A stretch of DNA of 56,127 nucleotides from Mesorhizobium ventifaucium. Its GTDB lineage: Bacteria > Pseudomonadota > Alphaproteobacteria > Rhizobiales > Rhizobiaceae. Below, piece by piece: positions 23,268 through 35,127 of this stretch. Made by a program: the position numbers and the translations under genes. The stretch covers positions 1 to 56,127 of the forward strand of contig NZ_CAKXZS010000089.1 in assembly GCF_935822925.1 (NCBI RefSeq), given 5' to 3'. A model generated the notes under the pieces. That model was not told where the DNA came from. It saw nothing but the letters and a program-made list of their open reading frames with translations, and did no database searches. Position 1 is the stretch's first letter. Every line of letters begins with the position of its first letter.

Positions 23268-24508
23268 CAGCTCCGATAATCGCCGTTGATGGCGACATAC
23301 TCCTTGGTGAGGTCGCAAGTCCACACCGTCGCCTTGCCGCGGCCGATGCCGATATCGGCACGGATGCGGATCTCGTCTCGCTTCATGTAGGCCGATGTCG
23401 CCGCTTCGGAGTAGGCGGCATCGCGCTCGCCCTGATGCGCCAGCCGGATGTCGCCGAACCAGATCGACAGCAGGTCGCGGTCGGCCGGTTCGCCGGCCTT
23501 GCCGACGGCCATGACGACGCGGCCCCAATTGGCGTCCTCGCCGGCGACCGCCGTCTTGACCAGCGGCGAGTTGGCGATCGACAGCGCGATGCGCTTGGCC
23601 GAGCGGGCCGATTTCGCGCCGGTGACGGTGACCTCGACCTGCTTGCGCGCGCCCTCGCCGTCGCGCACCACTTGCAGCGCCAGCGATTTCAGCACCTTGC
23701 CGAGCGCGCGGCGGAAGGCGCCGAGGCGCGCATCCCCGGCATCGGTGATGTCAGGCGCGCCGCGCCTGGATGCCGTGCCGGTGGCGAACATCAGCAGCGT
23801 GTCGCTGGTCGAGGTGTCGCTGTCGACGGTGACCGCATTGAAGGTCTTGGCGGTGCCGCGCGACAAAAGATCCTGCAGCACGGGGGCTGCGATCGGCGCG
23901 TCGGTGGCGATGAAGGAGAGCATCGTCGCCATGTCGGGCGCGATCATGCCGGCGCCCTTGGCAATGCCGTTGATGCTGACGTCGGCGTCGCCGAGTTTTA
24001 CCGTCGCGGTCGCCAGTTTCGGATAGGTGTCGGTGGTCATGATCGCCTTGGCGGCTTCGGTCCACAGATCCGGCCTGCCGTCCTTGACCAGTCCGACGAG
24101 CAGATGGCTGAACTTGCCGGCATCCAGCGGCTCGCCGATGACGCCAGTCGAGGCCAGAAACACCTCGCCCGGCGTGCAGCCGGCAGCCTTGGCTGCAGCC
24201 TCGCCGGTCATTGCCGTGGAAGCTCGGCCCTTGTTGCCGGTGAAGGCATTGGCGTTGCCGGAATTGACGACCAGGACGCTCGCCTTGCCGGCGCTAAGAT
24301 TCTGCCGGCAGAAATCAACCGGCGCCGACGGGCATTTCGACTTGGTGAACACGCCGGCGACCGTGGTGCCGGCATCGAAGACCATGGTCAGCAGGTCGGT
24401 CCGGTTCTTGTACTTTATCCCGGCCTCGGCGGTGGCAATGCGGACGCCCTCGATGTCAGGCATTTCAGGATATTTCTTCGGCGCGAGCGGCGAAATCGTG
24501 GCTGACAT
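23267..24508 (-). CDS. argJ: Bifunctional ornithine acetyltransferase / N-acetylglutamate synthase (ArgJ)
   Basis: A 413-residue enzyme of the arginine pathway that moves an acetyl group from N-acetylornithine to glutamate, recycling it. The self-cleavage site is visible in KGAGMIAPDMATMLSFI, with Thr195 as the N-terminal nucleophile of the beta chain after cleavage between Ala194 and Thr195. The oxyanion segment STGVIGEPL (about residue 120) and C-terminal DLTKEYVAINGDYRS are also typical. Whether it is mono- or bifunctional cannot be read from sequence alone. It leads the unit argJ-GNAT-mutT. Confidence 0.96.
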   Translation of the reverse strand: MSATISPLAPKKYPEMPDIEGVRIATAEAGIKYKNRTDLLTMVFDAGTTVAGVFTKSKCPSAPVDFCRQNLSAGKASVLVVNSGNANAFTGNKGRASTAMTGEAAAKAAGCTPGEVFLASTGVIGEPLDAGKFSHLLVGLVKDGRPDLWTEAAKAIMTTDTYPKLATATVKLGDADVSINGIAKGAGMIAPDMATMLSFIATDAPIAAPVLQDLLSRGTAKTFNAVTVDSDTSTSDTLLMFATGTASRRGAPDITDAGDARLGAFRRALGKVLKSLALQVVRDGEGARKQVEVTVTGAKSARSAKRIALSIANSPLVKTAVAGEDANWGRVVMAVGKAGEPADRDLLSIWFGDIRLAHQGERDAAYSEAATSAYMKRDEIRIRADIGIGRGKATVWTCDLTKEYVAINGDYRS

Positions 24509-24631
24509 GAAGACCTCGGGCGGGAAAAACGCAAGGGGGGAACGCCGGTTTGCCCGATAGCGAGCGCAGGCGCAAGGGCGTTTGGTGGTCGGGCACGTAC
24601 CCTTTCACATCAGAGCGAAACACTCGGTCGC

Positions 24632-24650
24632 ACGAAACGGACCGTTTCGT
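24632..24650. promoter_or_regulatory. Perfect 19-bp palindrome, candidate TetR operator
   Basis: ACGAAACGG-A-CCGTTTCGT is a perfect 9-1-9 inverted repeat 56 bp upstream of the TetR-family start. Size and symmetry suit a TetR dimer site, and CGAAACG-type words around it (AGCGAAACAC upstream, GTTTCGCC downstream) could be partial second sites. Autoregulation is the simplest reading. Confidence 0.75.
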
Positions 24651-24706
24651 TTCGCCGAGAAAGCGTGTACGACTTGCCGACAAAAATCATGGGCAAGGGA
24701 AACTGC

Positions 24707-25363
24707 ATGGGCCTGGATCAGGGGCGGAGGTCGATCGGCGCACGTCGCAACCCCGACAGCGCCGACGCCATTCTCGACGCCGCCGAGGCAGTGCTGGTCG
24801 AGGCCGGTTATTCCGGCTTCTCGATCGAAGCGGTGGCGCGGCGGGCGCGTGCGGGAAAGCCGACAATCTATCGCTGGTGGCCGAGCAAGGCCGCCTTGCT
24901 GTTCGACGTCTATCAAAGGCTAAAGCGCGTCGACCATCCCGACACCGGCAACCTCGAGGACGATCTCGTGGGCTTCCTCAAAAGCCTGTTCTCGCACTGG
25001 CGCGAAACATCGTCAGGCAGCACCTTCAGATCGCTGATCGCCGAGGCGCAGTCGGACGCAACAGTCGCCGCCGTGCTTGCCGAATACACCAAAGGACGCC
25101 ATGCCCATACCGGCCAGATGATCGAACGCGCCAAAGCAAGAGGCGAAGTGGCGGCCGACATCGATTCCACGCTCGTCGCCGACTTGGTCGCCTCCTTTGC
25201 CTGGACGCATCTTTTGACCAATCGCCTCGATGAAGACGAAACGACGCTGCGCAAGGCGGTTGGCTATCTGTTGAAGGGCATAGCCGCTGACGACGCCGGC
25301 TCGGTTGGCGCCGCGGCGGTCCGGCGGAGGCGTCGACGCGTCATCGCCCGCACCACCCGGTAG
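24707..25363 (+). CDS. TetR/AcrR family transcriptional regulator
   Basis: A 218-residue protein. The N-terminal HTH domain reads DAILDAAEAVLVEAGYSGFS, then IEAVARRARAGKPTIYRWWP and SKAALLFDVYQR, a textbook TetR DNA-binding domain with the K-P-T-I-Y-R-W recognition helix. The C-terminal ligand-binding part matches the AcrR-like C-terminal group (GSTFRSLIAEAQSDATVAAV). ATG at 24707 is preferred, with AAGGGA seven bases upstream; a GTG at 24665 is possible. No adjacent efflux or enzyme gene shares its direction, so its targets apart from its own operator are elsewhere. Confidence 0.92.
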   Translation: MGLDQGRRSIGARRNPDSADAILDAAEAVLVEAGYSGFSIEAVARRARAGKPTIYRWWPSKAALLFDVYQRLKRVDHPDTGNLEDDLVGFLKSLFSHWRETSSGSTFRSLIAEAQSDATVAAVLAEYTKGRHAHTGQMIERAKARGEVAADIDSTLVADLVASFAWTHLLTNRLDEDETTLRKAVGYLLKGIAADDAGSVGAAAVRRRRRRVIARTTR

Positions 25364-25438
25364 AGCGACAGGGCCGTAGGGCACATCAGGCGATCAGTTG
25401 TTGACGCCGGCGCTGCCCCTCATTGCCCTGCCGGGCAT

Positions 25439-25561
25439 TTCTCCCCGTATAGTGACGGGGAGAAAGGGCTGACCGCAACCTCAGCACGTTTCCTGCAACG
25501 CTGGAGATTGGCGAAATCCTTTGCGAAGGCTGTCCTTCTCCCCGTCACTATACGGGGAGAA
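25439..25561. repeat. Inverted pair of 26-bp palindromic repeats (RIME-like intergenic element)
   Basis: TTCTCCCCGTATAGTGACGG and its flank (25439-25464) recur as an exact inverted copy at 25536-25561. Each copy is itself a hairpin (CTCCCCGT...ACGGGGAG). The flanking GCCGGCAGGCAGATGAGGCG is the same family as the repeats at 29560-29842. The interval 25364-25637 holds no gene. Confidence 0.75.
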
Positions 25562-25637
25562 GATGCCGGCAGGCAGATGAGGCGCAGCGCCGGCGCCAAC
25601 AATTAGTTGGCACTATCATCTGCGACGACCGCCTGCC

Positions 25638-26570
25638 CTACTTGGTGTTTTCCAGCGCGTCGACCGTCTTCTTCAGCTTCTCGTCCGGGATCTCGACCTT
25701 GGCCTCGGCGCGCAGCGACTTGACCAGTGCGATATATTTATCGCGGATGACTGCCTGACGGGCCTGGTCCTTGACTTGGTCGAAGGCCGGCGGCTGCTTC
25801 GCGCGCTTGTCCTCGACCTGGATGACGTGCCAGCCGAACTGCGACTGCACCGGCTGCTCGGTGTATTTGCCGACCGCCAGCGCGAAGACCGCCTTGTCGA
25901 ATTCCGGCACCATCTGGCCGGGTCCGAACCAGCCGAGATCGCCGCCGCTGGTCTTGCCGCTCGGATCGCTGGTGTGCTCGTTGGCGAGTTTCTGGAAATC
26001 GGCGCCGCCGTCGAGCTGCTTGATGATCGCATTGGCCTCTTCCTTCGTCTTCACGAGGATGTGACGGGCATGCACCTCGTTGGCCGGCGGCGTGTTGGCG
26101 ATTTCCTGGTCGTAGCGGGCGCGAACCTCGGCATCGGTGATCTTGCCGACGACATCCTTCTCGACCATTTCGCCATGCAGGGCGCGCTGCTGCAGGAATG
26201 CCATGCGGCGCTGGAAGTCGGGATCCTTGTCGAGGCCGGTGGTGACCGCCTGGGCGGCCATGACCTTGATTTCGATCGCCGCCGAAAGTGCCGCGGCGCG
26301 GCGCTGTTCGGGCGGCATCTGCGCGAACTGCTGCGACAGTTCGCCTTCGGCAAGCGCAAGGTCTGCCTCGGTCAGCTTCTGGCCGTTGATCGTGGCGACC
26401 ACGGCGTTCGGATCGACCGGCGCGGCCGGTTGGGCGGGGGCGCCTGGCTGGGCCGGGGCTGGTTGGGCAGGCGCGGTGTCCTGCGCCATCGCTGGCGACA
26501 GCGACAGCGCCGACAGCCCGAATGCCATGCCGAGGCTGGCGAGCGACGCGCGGCGAAACAATGAGCACAT
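25638..26570 (-). CDS. Periplasmic peptidylprolyl isomerase, parvulin (PpiC/SurA-like)
   Basis: A 310-residue exported folding factor. The signal peptide ends near AMAQD (residue 30), followed by a Pro/Ala/Gln-rich spacer. A SurA-N-like helical region (residues 60-140) precedes the parvulin domain (residues 165-260), which carries the PPIase blocks VHARHILVKTKEEANAI, GDLGWFGPGQMVPEFDKAVF and FGWHVIQVEDKR. The C-terminus is charged. It diverges from secA, with 252 bp between, a conserved rhizobial arrangement that joins secretion and periplasmic folding. Confidence 0.93.
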   Translation of the reverse strand: MCSLFRRASLASLGMAFGLSALSLSPAMAQDTAPAQPAPAQPGAPAQPAAPVDPNAVVATINGQKLTEADLALAEGELSQQFAQMPPEQRRAAALSAAIEIKVMAAQAVTTGLDKDPDFQRRMAFLQQRALHGEMVEKDVVGKITDAEVRARYDQEIANTPPANEVHARHILVKTKEEANAIIKQLDGGADFQKLANEHTSDPSGKTSGGDLGWFGPGQMVPEFDKAVFALAVGKYTEQPVQSQFGWHVIQVEDKRAKQPPAFDQVKDQARQAVIRDKYIALVKSLRAEAKVEIPDEKLKKTVDALENTK

Positions 26571-26822
26571 ACGATTAACTCCAATGGGGGATAGCTAGGG
26601 CAGGATGGCTTCCAGACCAGCCGGATTGTGGCGGAATTTGGCACGGTCGACAGGGCGAGCGCGCCGTTGACATCGATTGAGCCCCCTCTTATCTGTCCAA
26701 CGACTTTGCGTCCAGAACCGTTTTCCGGGCGCTTTTTGCGTTTGTCCGCGTTTCACGTGGATTTGACGGTGCCGGCCGGTACCCGTCGCAACGACTTGGA
26801 ATGCTATCGAAAGGACCATTGA

Positions 26823-29555
<2,733 letters not shown>

Positions 29556-29559
29556 GTTT

Positions 29560-29842
29560 CCTTCGCCCCGTTCACGGAGAGAAGGTGCCCGAAGGGCGGA
29601 TGAGGGGCCAGAGCCGGCGTCCGCGATTGGCCAATCTCCCCACCTGAGGGGGAGATGGCCGGCAGGCCAAAGGGGGATGCTGTCCCGCCGACAGCGGAAA
29701 TGGGCCTTCAGCTCTTATTTCTTTCCATCAACTGGCCTGTCGTTTCGTCGCGTTCTGCCGCGAACGGTGAACATGGCACAAGGCCGGCGCTGCCCCTCAT
29801 CCGCCTGCCGGCACCTTCTCCCCGTGAAACGGGGCGAAGGGA
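29560..29842. repeat. Inverted pair of RIME-like repeats between secA and the flippase
   Basis: GGAGAGAAGGTGCCCGAAGG then GCGGATGAGGGGC near 29574-29609 pairs, in opposite orientation, with GCCCCTCATCCGCCTGCCGG then CACCTTCTCCCCG near 29790-29825. A smaller CTCCCC...GGGGAG hairpin lies between (near 29635-29655). The 376-bp interval 29556-29931 contains no other gene. Confidence 0.6.
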
Positions 29843-29931
29843 GCACTCCCTCCACCCCACCCAACCGTTTCTTAATGTGTTTTCGTTAGACGCAGAGCCA
29901 GAAAAGAGGCGGAAAACGGAGTGTAATCAGG

Positions 29932-31329
29932 GTGCGCTTTTCCGCGGCGACGACAGCCGGGCGGTTCCTGCCGCAGCGCCTTGCGCTGCGCGCAAAGCCG
30001 CTGCTTACCCGCGTCGATGCCGTGCTGTTCACCGCCGACGAGCGCGGCGAAGCCAGCCGCATGTCGCTGATTGCCTTTTCCATCCGCATCGTCAGCGCCG
30101 TCATCGCCTTCGTCAGCCAGGTGCTGATGGCGCGCTGGATGGGCTCGTTCGAATACGGCATTTTTGTCCTTGTCTGGGTGACGATGGTCATCGTCGGCAA
30201 CCTCGCCTGCCTCGGCTTCCACACCTCTGTCATCCGCTTCATTCCCGAATATCGCGAGCGCAACATGCTGGCCGAACTGCGCGGCATCGTGCTGACCAGC
30301 CGCCTGTTCGTGCTGGTTGCCTCGACGGCGATCGCCGGGCTGGGCGCGCTCGGCGTCTGGCTGCTCTCGCCCTTTATCGAGAACTACTATGTCGTGCCGT
30401 TCATTCTCGGCCTCATCTGCATGCCGATGATCGCCATGTCCGACCTGTTGCAGGGGCTGGCGCGGGCCAACTCGTGGGCGCTGTTTGCGCTGGCGCCCAC
30501 TTATCTGGTACGGCCGGTGCTGATCCTGGCGCTGATGGCGCTGATGCTTCAGGTCGGCTTTGCGCCCGACGCCAGGACGGCGATCTTCGCCTCGATCGCC
30601 GCCGCCTATGCCACCACGCTCGGCCAGCTCATCGGCATCACTGCGCGCATCGACAAAAAAATCCCGGCCGGGCCGATGAAGCTGCATTTCGCGCAATGGT
30701 TCCTCGTGTCGCTGCCGATCTTCCTGGTCGAAGGCTTCTTTTTCCTGCTCACCAATGCCGACGTGCTGATGGTCGGCGCCTATATGAATCCTATCGACGT
30801 CGCCGTCTATTTCGCCACGGTCAAGACGCTGGCGCTGGTGCATTTCGTCTATTTTGCGGTCAAGGCGGGCGTTGCCCAGCGTTACGCGCAATTCACCCAT
30901 GGCGAGCCCGAAAAGCTCGCCGCCTTCGCCCGCGAAACCGTGTCGTGGACGTTCTGGCCATCGCTGTTGATGGCGCTGCTGGTGCTGGTGCTGGGCGAGC
31001 CGATGCTGGGCTTGTTCGGGCCTGAATTCGTTGCCGGCTACCCGCTGTTGTTCCTGCTGGTCGTCGGCGTCGTCGCCCGCGCCGCCGTCGGCCCCTGCGA
31101 AAGCCTGCTCACCATGAGCGGCAACCAGAACATCTGCGCCGCCGTCTACGCCATGACGCTGGCCTTCAACATTGGCCTCAATCTGGTGCTGATCCCGCTT
31201 TTCGGCTTGTGGGGCGCGGCGATGGCCACCGCCTTTGCCATGATCTTCGAGGCCGGCGCGCTGGCCTTCACGGTCTGGCGCAGGCTCGGCATCGTCATGG
31301 TCATCTTCGTAGCCAAAGGAGCCGCCTGA
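29932..31329 (+). CDS. Polysaccharide biosynthesis flippase (Wzx/MATE-like membrane protein)
   Basis: A 465-residue membrane protein with about 12 predicted helices, starting at a GTG (MRFSAATTAGRF...). The first helix begins near residue 45 (LIAFSIRIVSAVIAFVSQVL) and is followed by ARWMGSFEYGIFVLV, the typical N-terminal motif of oligosaccharide flippases of the MOP superfamily. The C-terminal helices (YAMTLAFNIGLNLVLIPLFG) agree. Such proteins move lipid-linked saccharides to the outer leaflet of the inner membrane. The stop overlaps the start of the following GNAT-type gene, so the pair is an operon. Confidence 0.88.
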   Translation: MRFSAATTAGRFLPQRLALRAKPLLTRVDAVLFTADERGEASRMSLIAFSIRIVSAVIAFVSQVLMARWMGSFEYGIFVLVWVTMVIVGNLACLGFHTSVIRFIPEYRERNMLAELRGIVLTSRLFVLVASTAIAGLGALGVWLLSPFIENYYVVPFILGLICMPMIAMSDLLQGLARANSWALFALAPTYLVRPVLILALMALMLQVGFAPDARTAIFASIAAAYATTLGQLIGITARIDKKIPAGPMKLHFAQWFLVSLPIFLVEGFFFLLTNADVLMVGAYMNPIDVAVYFATVKTLALVHFVYFAVKAGVAQRYAQFTHGEPEKLAAFARETVSWTFWPSLLMALLVLVLGEPMLGLFGPEFVAGYPLLFLLVVGVVARAAVGPCESLLTMSGNQNICAAVYAMTLAFNIGLNLVLIPLFGLWGAAMATAFAMIFEAGALAFTVWRRLGIVMVIFVAKGAA

Positions 31330-32609
31330 TGGCCGCCATCCCGTTGCTCGAGGAAACCAGCGGCGGCCCGGCCGGCGCCCTGGTGTCGGGCCTCGCCGGG
31401 CTCGCCCGCGAAGCCGACCCCGCCCATATCGAATTGTTGGCCAACGGCCGACCCCAGCGCAAACTGGCTATTTACGCCGCCTCCGCCGGCTTCGACCTGG
31501 TCGAGGAACTCGACTATCTCTGCGCCCGCACGATCGAGCCCAACGTGTTCTTCAATCCGCGCTTCCTGGCACCCGCCATGCCGCGACTGGAAGACCGCGA
31601 GGTGCGGCTGGCGGTCATCCGCGACGGCGACGAATACCGCAACCGGCTGCGCTTGCTGGTGCCGTTCTCGGTGGAGCGGCCGGCGACGCCGCTGGGCGTG
31701 CGGGTGATGCGCACATGGTCGAGCCCGTTCGGGCCGATCGGCACGCCGCTGGTCGACCGTGACGATCCCGTCGGCGTCATCGAGGATTTCTTCGCGATGC
31801 TGTCGCGGCCGCATCTCAAACTGCCAAAAGTCTTCGTGCTGCCCGACATCCGGCTCGACGGCCCGGTGGCCAGCCTGCTGGCCACCGTCGCCGAGACGCG
31901 TGGGCTGACGCTGGTCACCACCGGCAAGGCCGAACGCCCGATGCTCGAAAGCGAGATCGACGGCGATGAGTATCTGAAGGCCTCGCTGCGCTCGCACCAT
32001 TATCGCGAGTTCCGCCGCCTGAAGCGCCGCCTCGCCGACCTCGGCAGGCTGGAGCATCTGGTGGCGCGCGGACCGGAAAACATCCGCCATGCCATCGAGC
32101 GTTTTTTGACGCTCGAGGCCGCCGGCTGGAAAGGCCGCGAGCGCACCGCCATGGCCATCGACCGCTACCGCGCCGCCTTTGCCCGCGAGGCCGTGCACCG
32201 GCTGGCCGAACGGGATCTGTGCCGCATCCATTCACTGACGCTCGATGACCGCACCATCGCCAGCCTGATCGTCTTTGTCGAGGCCGGCGTCGCCTACACC
32301 TGGAAGACGGCCTATGACGAGACGCTCGCCGCCTATTCGCCGGGCACGCTGCTGATGATCGAGGTGACCAGGCAGCATCTCGACGACCCCAACATCATGA
32401 TCAGCGATTCCTGCGCCGTGCCCGACCATCCGGTGATGAGCCGGCTGTGGATGGAGCGCAGGCCGATCGGCACGCTGGTCGTCGGCCTGACGCCCGACGC
32501 CGACCGCCTCGCCCGCCAGGCGGCGTCGCAGCTCCACCTCTACCGCGAAACCCGCCACATGGCGCGCCTGCTGCGCAACCGGGTGAAGAGCTTGCTGGGA
32601 CGGCGGTAG
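31329..32609 (+). CDS. GNAT-fold acetyltransferase, CelD/FemAB-like
   Basis: A 426-residue soluble protein with the double-GNAT layout of the CelD/BioF2-like group. RRLKRRLADLGRLEHLVARG precedes a second half with FLTLEAAGWKGRERTAMAID, which is the E-x-x-x-W-K-G signature of that family, and TIASLIVFVEAGVAYTWKTA YDE. Such proteins often act with cellulose or exopolysaccharide genes and acylate surface polymers. It is translationally coupled to the flippase (TGATG), so a modification step in envelope polysaccharide synthesis is the most likely role. Confidence 0.82.
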   Translation: MAAIPLLEETSGGPAGALVSGLAGLAREADPAHIELLANGRPQRKLAIYAASAGFDLVEELDYLCARTIEPNVFFNPRFLAPAMPRLEDREVRLAVIRDGDEYRNRLRLLVPFSVERPATPLGVRVMRTWSSPFGPIGTPLVDRDDPVGVIEDFFAMLSRPHLKLPKVFVLPDIRLDGPVASLLATVAETRGLTLVTTGKAERPMLESEIDGDEYLKASLRSHHYREFRRLKRRLADLGRLEHLVARGPENIRHAIERFLTLEAAGWKGRERTAMAIDRYRAAFAREAVHRLAERDLCRIHSLTLDDRTIASLIVFVEAGVAYTWKTAYDETLAAYSPGTLLMIEVTRQHLDDPNIMISDSCAVPDHPVMSRLWMERRPIGTLVVGLTPDADRLARQAASQLHLYRETRHMARLLRNRVKSLLGRR

Positions 32610-32781
32610 GCTGGTGGGCAGCGCTGCACGCCGTAGCGGCTGGTGAAGCGATATGGATCGTGCCGCGCTTCTGGCTCGCGATCATGGGGGCATAGCCAGT
32701 CTGGAGGAAGGTTAGCTGGCAATATTGCGGATGCAAGCGCCTTCTGAGCCGCTGCATTCTTCGGCTGATGTTACGGAATGG

Positions 32782-32900
32782 ATCCCAGGGTCCGCCCCGC
32801 GTCGCTTCGCTCCTTGCTCCACCCTGGGATGACGAAGTCGTGGTGGGATTTAGCTAATCGCAGACGTTGGAGATTGGCGGCCGCAGGCCGGTCGGCAGCG
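32782..32900. repeat. Mosaic intergenic repeat with hairpin, copy 2 (loop inverted relative to copy 1)
   Basis: ATCCCAGGGT (32782-32791) pairs with ACCCTGGGAT (32821-32830). The 29-nt loop is the reverse complement of the copy-1 loop (shared core of 24 bases beginning GGAGCAAGGAGCGAAGCG). The tail TTAGCTAATCGCAG...GGCGG is in the same orientation as in copy 1. The 467-bp interval 32610-33076 contains no gene. Confidence 0.75.
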
Positions 32901-33076
32901 ACCGTCGACGGTCCCTTTCAGGCTCAGTCGAAGAACCAATCGCTGTGTCGAGGGCCTAGGTCATCAGGGTTAATTCTCCCAACCAGCGGAAAGGATTAGC
33001 ATCGGCGACAATCTCGGCCGCGCAACCAGCATCATTGCCGCCTTGCACGGCCAGAACAAAAAACTGGGAGGAATGC

Positions 33077-33685
33077 ATGACGAAAACCACTTACTTCAGG
33101 CGCCGCAGTATTCTCGCGTTGACTGGCCTCATCGGCGCCTGCCTGACTGCGGCCGCAGGTCAGGCCGCCGAGCCGGACAAGGCCGAGATCGAGGCCCTGA
33201 AAAAATCGCTATCCAAGTACGAAGACTACAAGGCCGCCATCCGCGACCTCTATCTGTCGACAGTCGGATGCGTTTATTACAGCGGTGAAAAAGTGGCTGG
33301 AGCTATGGATTACCCTAAGGGCGCGATGGGCATTCATTTCGTCAACGTCGCGAGCGTCAGCCCGACACCAGATCCGACGCGCCCCAATGTCCTTATCTAT
33401 GAGCCGGTCGACGGCGGCTTGCGCCTGGTGGCCGTGGAATGGCTTGTTCCGCTGACGCCCGACACAAAGGAGCCGCCGAAACTGTTTGGACAGACATTCC
33501 AGGGGCCGATGGAGGGGCATTATCCGCTTATTCCGACGGAGTTCTACCATTACGATCTTCACGCCTGGCTGTTCAAAGACAACCCGCTCGGAATGTTCAG
33601 CCCGACGAACCCTGACGTGAAATGCGACAATTACGCGTTTCCGATGCCGGAGCAGCCGACCAAGATGGTGCCGGGGCCGATGTAA
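33077..33685 (+). CDS. Exported protein of unknown function
   Basis: A 202-residue protein. The signal peptide contains twin arginines (MTKTTYFRRRSILALTGLIG, cleavage near GQAAEPDK at residue 32) and could use Sec or Tat. The mature part has the segment GAMGIHFVNVASVSPTPDPT, then PNVLIYEPVDGGLRLVAVEW, and HYDLHAWLFKDNPLGMFSPT, rich in His, Tyr and Trp. I recall this pattern in small uncharacterised exported proteins of soil bacteria but cannot name a function. It starts after GGGAGGA and stands alone, ending about 100 bp before the island boundary. Confidence 0.75.
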   Translation: MTKTTYFRRRSILALTGLIGACLTAAAGQAAEPDKAEIEALKKSLSKYEDYKAAIRDLYLSTVGCVYYSGEKVAGAMDYPKGAMGIHFVNVASVSPTPDPTRPNVLIYEPVDGGLRLVAVEWLVPLTPDTKEPPKLFGQTFQGPMEGHYPLIPTEFYHYDLHAWLFKDNPLGMFSPTNPDVKCDNYAFPMPEQPTKMVPGPM

Positions 33686-33724
33686 CAGCGACCCAGTACG
33701 CAATGGCCCGGCCTCACTTGCAGC

Positions 33725-33782
33725 TATCCCAAGGTGCGCCTGGGATAACCTCCCACCGAGCTTTCCAAGGTTCTCGGGTGGG
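33725..33782. terminator. Two strong hairpins at the outer edge of the tRNA-Leu island
   Basis: TATCCCA pairs with TGGGATA (33725-33747), then CCCACCGAG with CTCGGGTGGG, one bulged G (33752-33782). They sit directly outside the 18-bp repeat. Before the island inserted, this DNA would have followed the 3' end of tRNA-Leu, so the second hairpin may be that tRNA's displaced terminator. It may also end transcription of the 33077 gene. Confidence 0.45.
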
Positions 33783-33785
33783 AAA

Positions 33786-33803
33786 TGGTGCCCCTAGCCG
33801 GGA
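33786..33803. repeat. Island boundary repeat (copy of tRNA-Leu 3' end)
   Basis: TGGTGCCCCTAGCCGGGA is identical to the last 18 bases of tRNA-Leu(CAA), including the encoded CCA, at 47231-47248. The sequence after it departs from the tRNA. This is the standard duplicated attachment core left by tyrosine-recombinase islands at tRNA genes. Confidence 0.88.
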
Positions 33804-34146
33804 GGCAAGATTTGAACCTTTTCAACGCTCAATTTCGAAAGTGGGACAGAACAGGCCATTCAAGATCCTTATCTTTTTCGTCGAGATTGTCTCACCGAAA
33901 CCTAGCTACCTCTTCGATGCCTGACCGGGACCAATCGATAGCGATCGACTGGCAAACTTGCACGGCAAAGGGGTCGCAAGTTCAAACCGTGCCGCTGTAG
34001 ACGTCACAGCATCGGCGTGGCTTGAAATGGGGCCGACAGCAGACTGGCAGCTTCAAGGTGCGAATCCTCAAAACCTGACATTTGCGGAGGCGCGAGGCAT
34101 CGTGGTCATCTGACCCCAAAAGCGGACTCTCGCTTCAATGCACCTT

Positions 34147-35127
34147 TCAAGGGGCGAGGTTTGTACCGGTAGCCTTGGCGAGTGTGGCGGAGGGAAGTTC
34201 CCCGAACTGCCGTTTATACTCCGCAGAGAACTCGCCCAAATGCCAGAAGCCAAAGCCCGACGCAGCGGCGGTAACTGTCTGGTCGTCGGCAGGGTGCGTG
34301 AGGGTGCGCCGTACGGCATTGAGCCGCAGTTCGAGAAGCAGCGCTTTGGGCGGGCGTCCGAACGCCTCCACGCAGGCCAGGAACAGCGTTCGTTCTTTGA
34401 CACCGAGGGCCTCGCACATCGTGCTGATGCTGAACGGTGTCTCCAGACTGCCAATCAACATGTCGCGCAGCCTAAGAGCGACACGAGCTCTCCGGTGCAG
34501 CGGTTCTGCAACCTCTGTAGAGGGCACCATTCCCAAAACGACATCGACGACCCGATCTTCGATTGCTGCCAGAACCATCTCTGAAGGTTCGTTACCCTCA
34601 CGGTCCAGCAACGTCTTGAGCAATCTGGCCAAGGCTAGGCCCCGGCGCACGATCTCGCGCTCGGCAATTTTCCATGGCCGATCCAGATGTTTCCGATCGA
34701 GACCCGGCTCGCCTCGGCGTATCTGCATCCATCGCTCGATCTGGTCGACCGGGATTGCTGCCAAGGCGAGATCGGTGCGACCGTTCGCCGTGAAAGCAAT
34801 GTCGTCGCACGGCCCGACAAGAAGCGGTTGGCCTGCCGCCACTTCTCGGCCTCGCAGGTGAAGGGAGCCGTCGGCGACGATAGGAAACGCGATGACCCAA
34901 CTGCGAGGGGGAGCGCTGCCGCGCAGCATAATTCCCGGGCTCCAGCTTTCACGCCCGAGTTGCAGCGTATTTAGAACTGCCTGAGCCATGCGGCCCGCGA
35001 ATTTGCCCCGGTTTATATGTTCGTATTTCTGGTCCCAGTCGATCGCACTTGCCGCCATCAAATCGAAGTCCGAGTAGCGGGACTCGATCGAGGCAAGCAT
35101 CTCAACATGGCGAGGTTCAACGTTCAC
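34147..35127 (-). CDS. AraC family transcriptional regulator
   Basis: A 326-residue regulator. The C-terminal AraC domain (residues 225-320) shows both HTHs: FSISTMCEALGVKERTLFLA CVEAFG, then VTAAASGFGFWHLGEFSAEY followed by KRQFGELPS, which matches the conserved GF...FS..YK..FG.SP core. The N-terminal 200 residues are a cupin-like sensing domain (LHLRGREVAAGQPLLVGPCD). It is transcribed divergently from the DUF3604 gene across about 440 bp, the normal place for an activator of the island operon. The inducer is unknown. Confidence 0.9.
   Translation of the reverse strand: MNVEPRHVEMLASIESRYSDFDLMAASAIDWDQKYEHINRGKFAGRMAQAVLNTLQLGRESWSPGIMLRGSAPPRSWVIAFPIVADGSLHLRGREVAAGQPLLVGPCDDIAFTANGRTDLALAAIPVDQIERWMQIRRGEPGLDRKHLDRPWKIAEREIVRRGLALARLLKTLLDREGNEPSEMVLAAIEDRVVDVVLGMVPSTEVAEPLHRRARVALRLRDMLIGSLETPFSISTMCEALGVKERTLFLACVEAFGRPPKALLLELRLNAVRRTLTHPADDQTVTAAASGFGFWHLGEFSAEYKRQFGELPSATLAKATGTNLAP

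Noticed and set aside
33961..34000. tRNA-like 3' end (GGGTCGCAAGTTCAAACCGT then GCCGCT)
   Set aside because: The T-arm resemblance has a stem mismatch, and no matching D arm, anticodon arm or acceptor strand is found upstream. It may be a fragment of a tRNA captured by an earlier insertion, but it cannot be called a gene.
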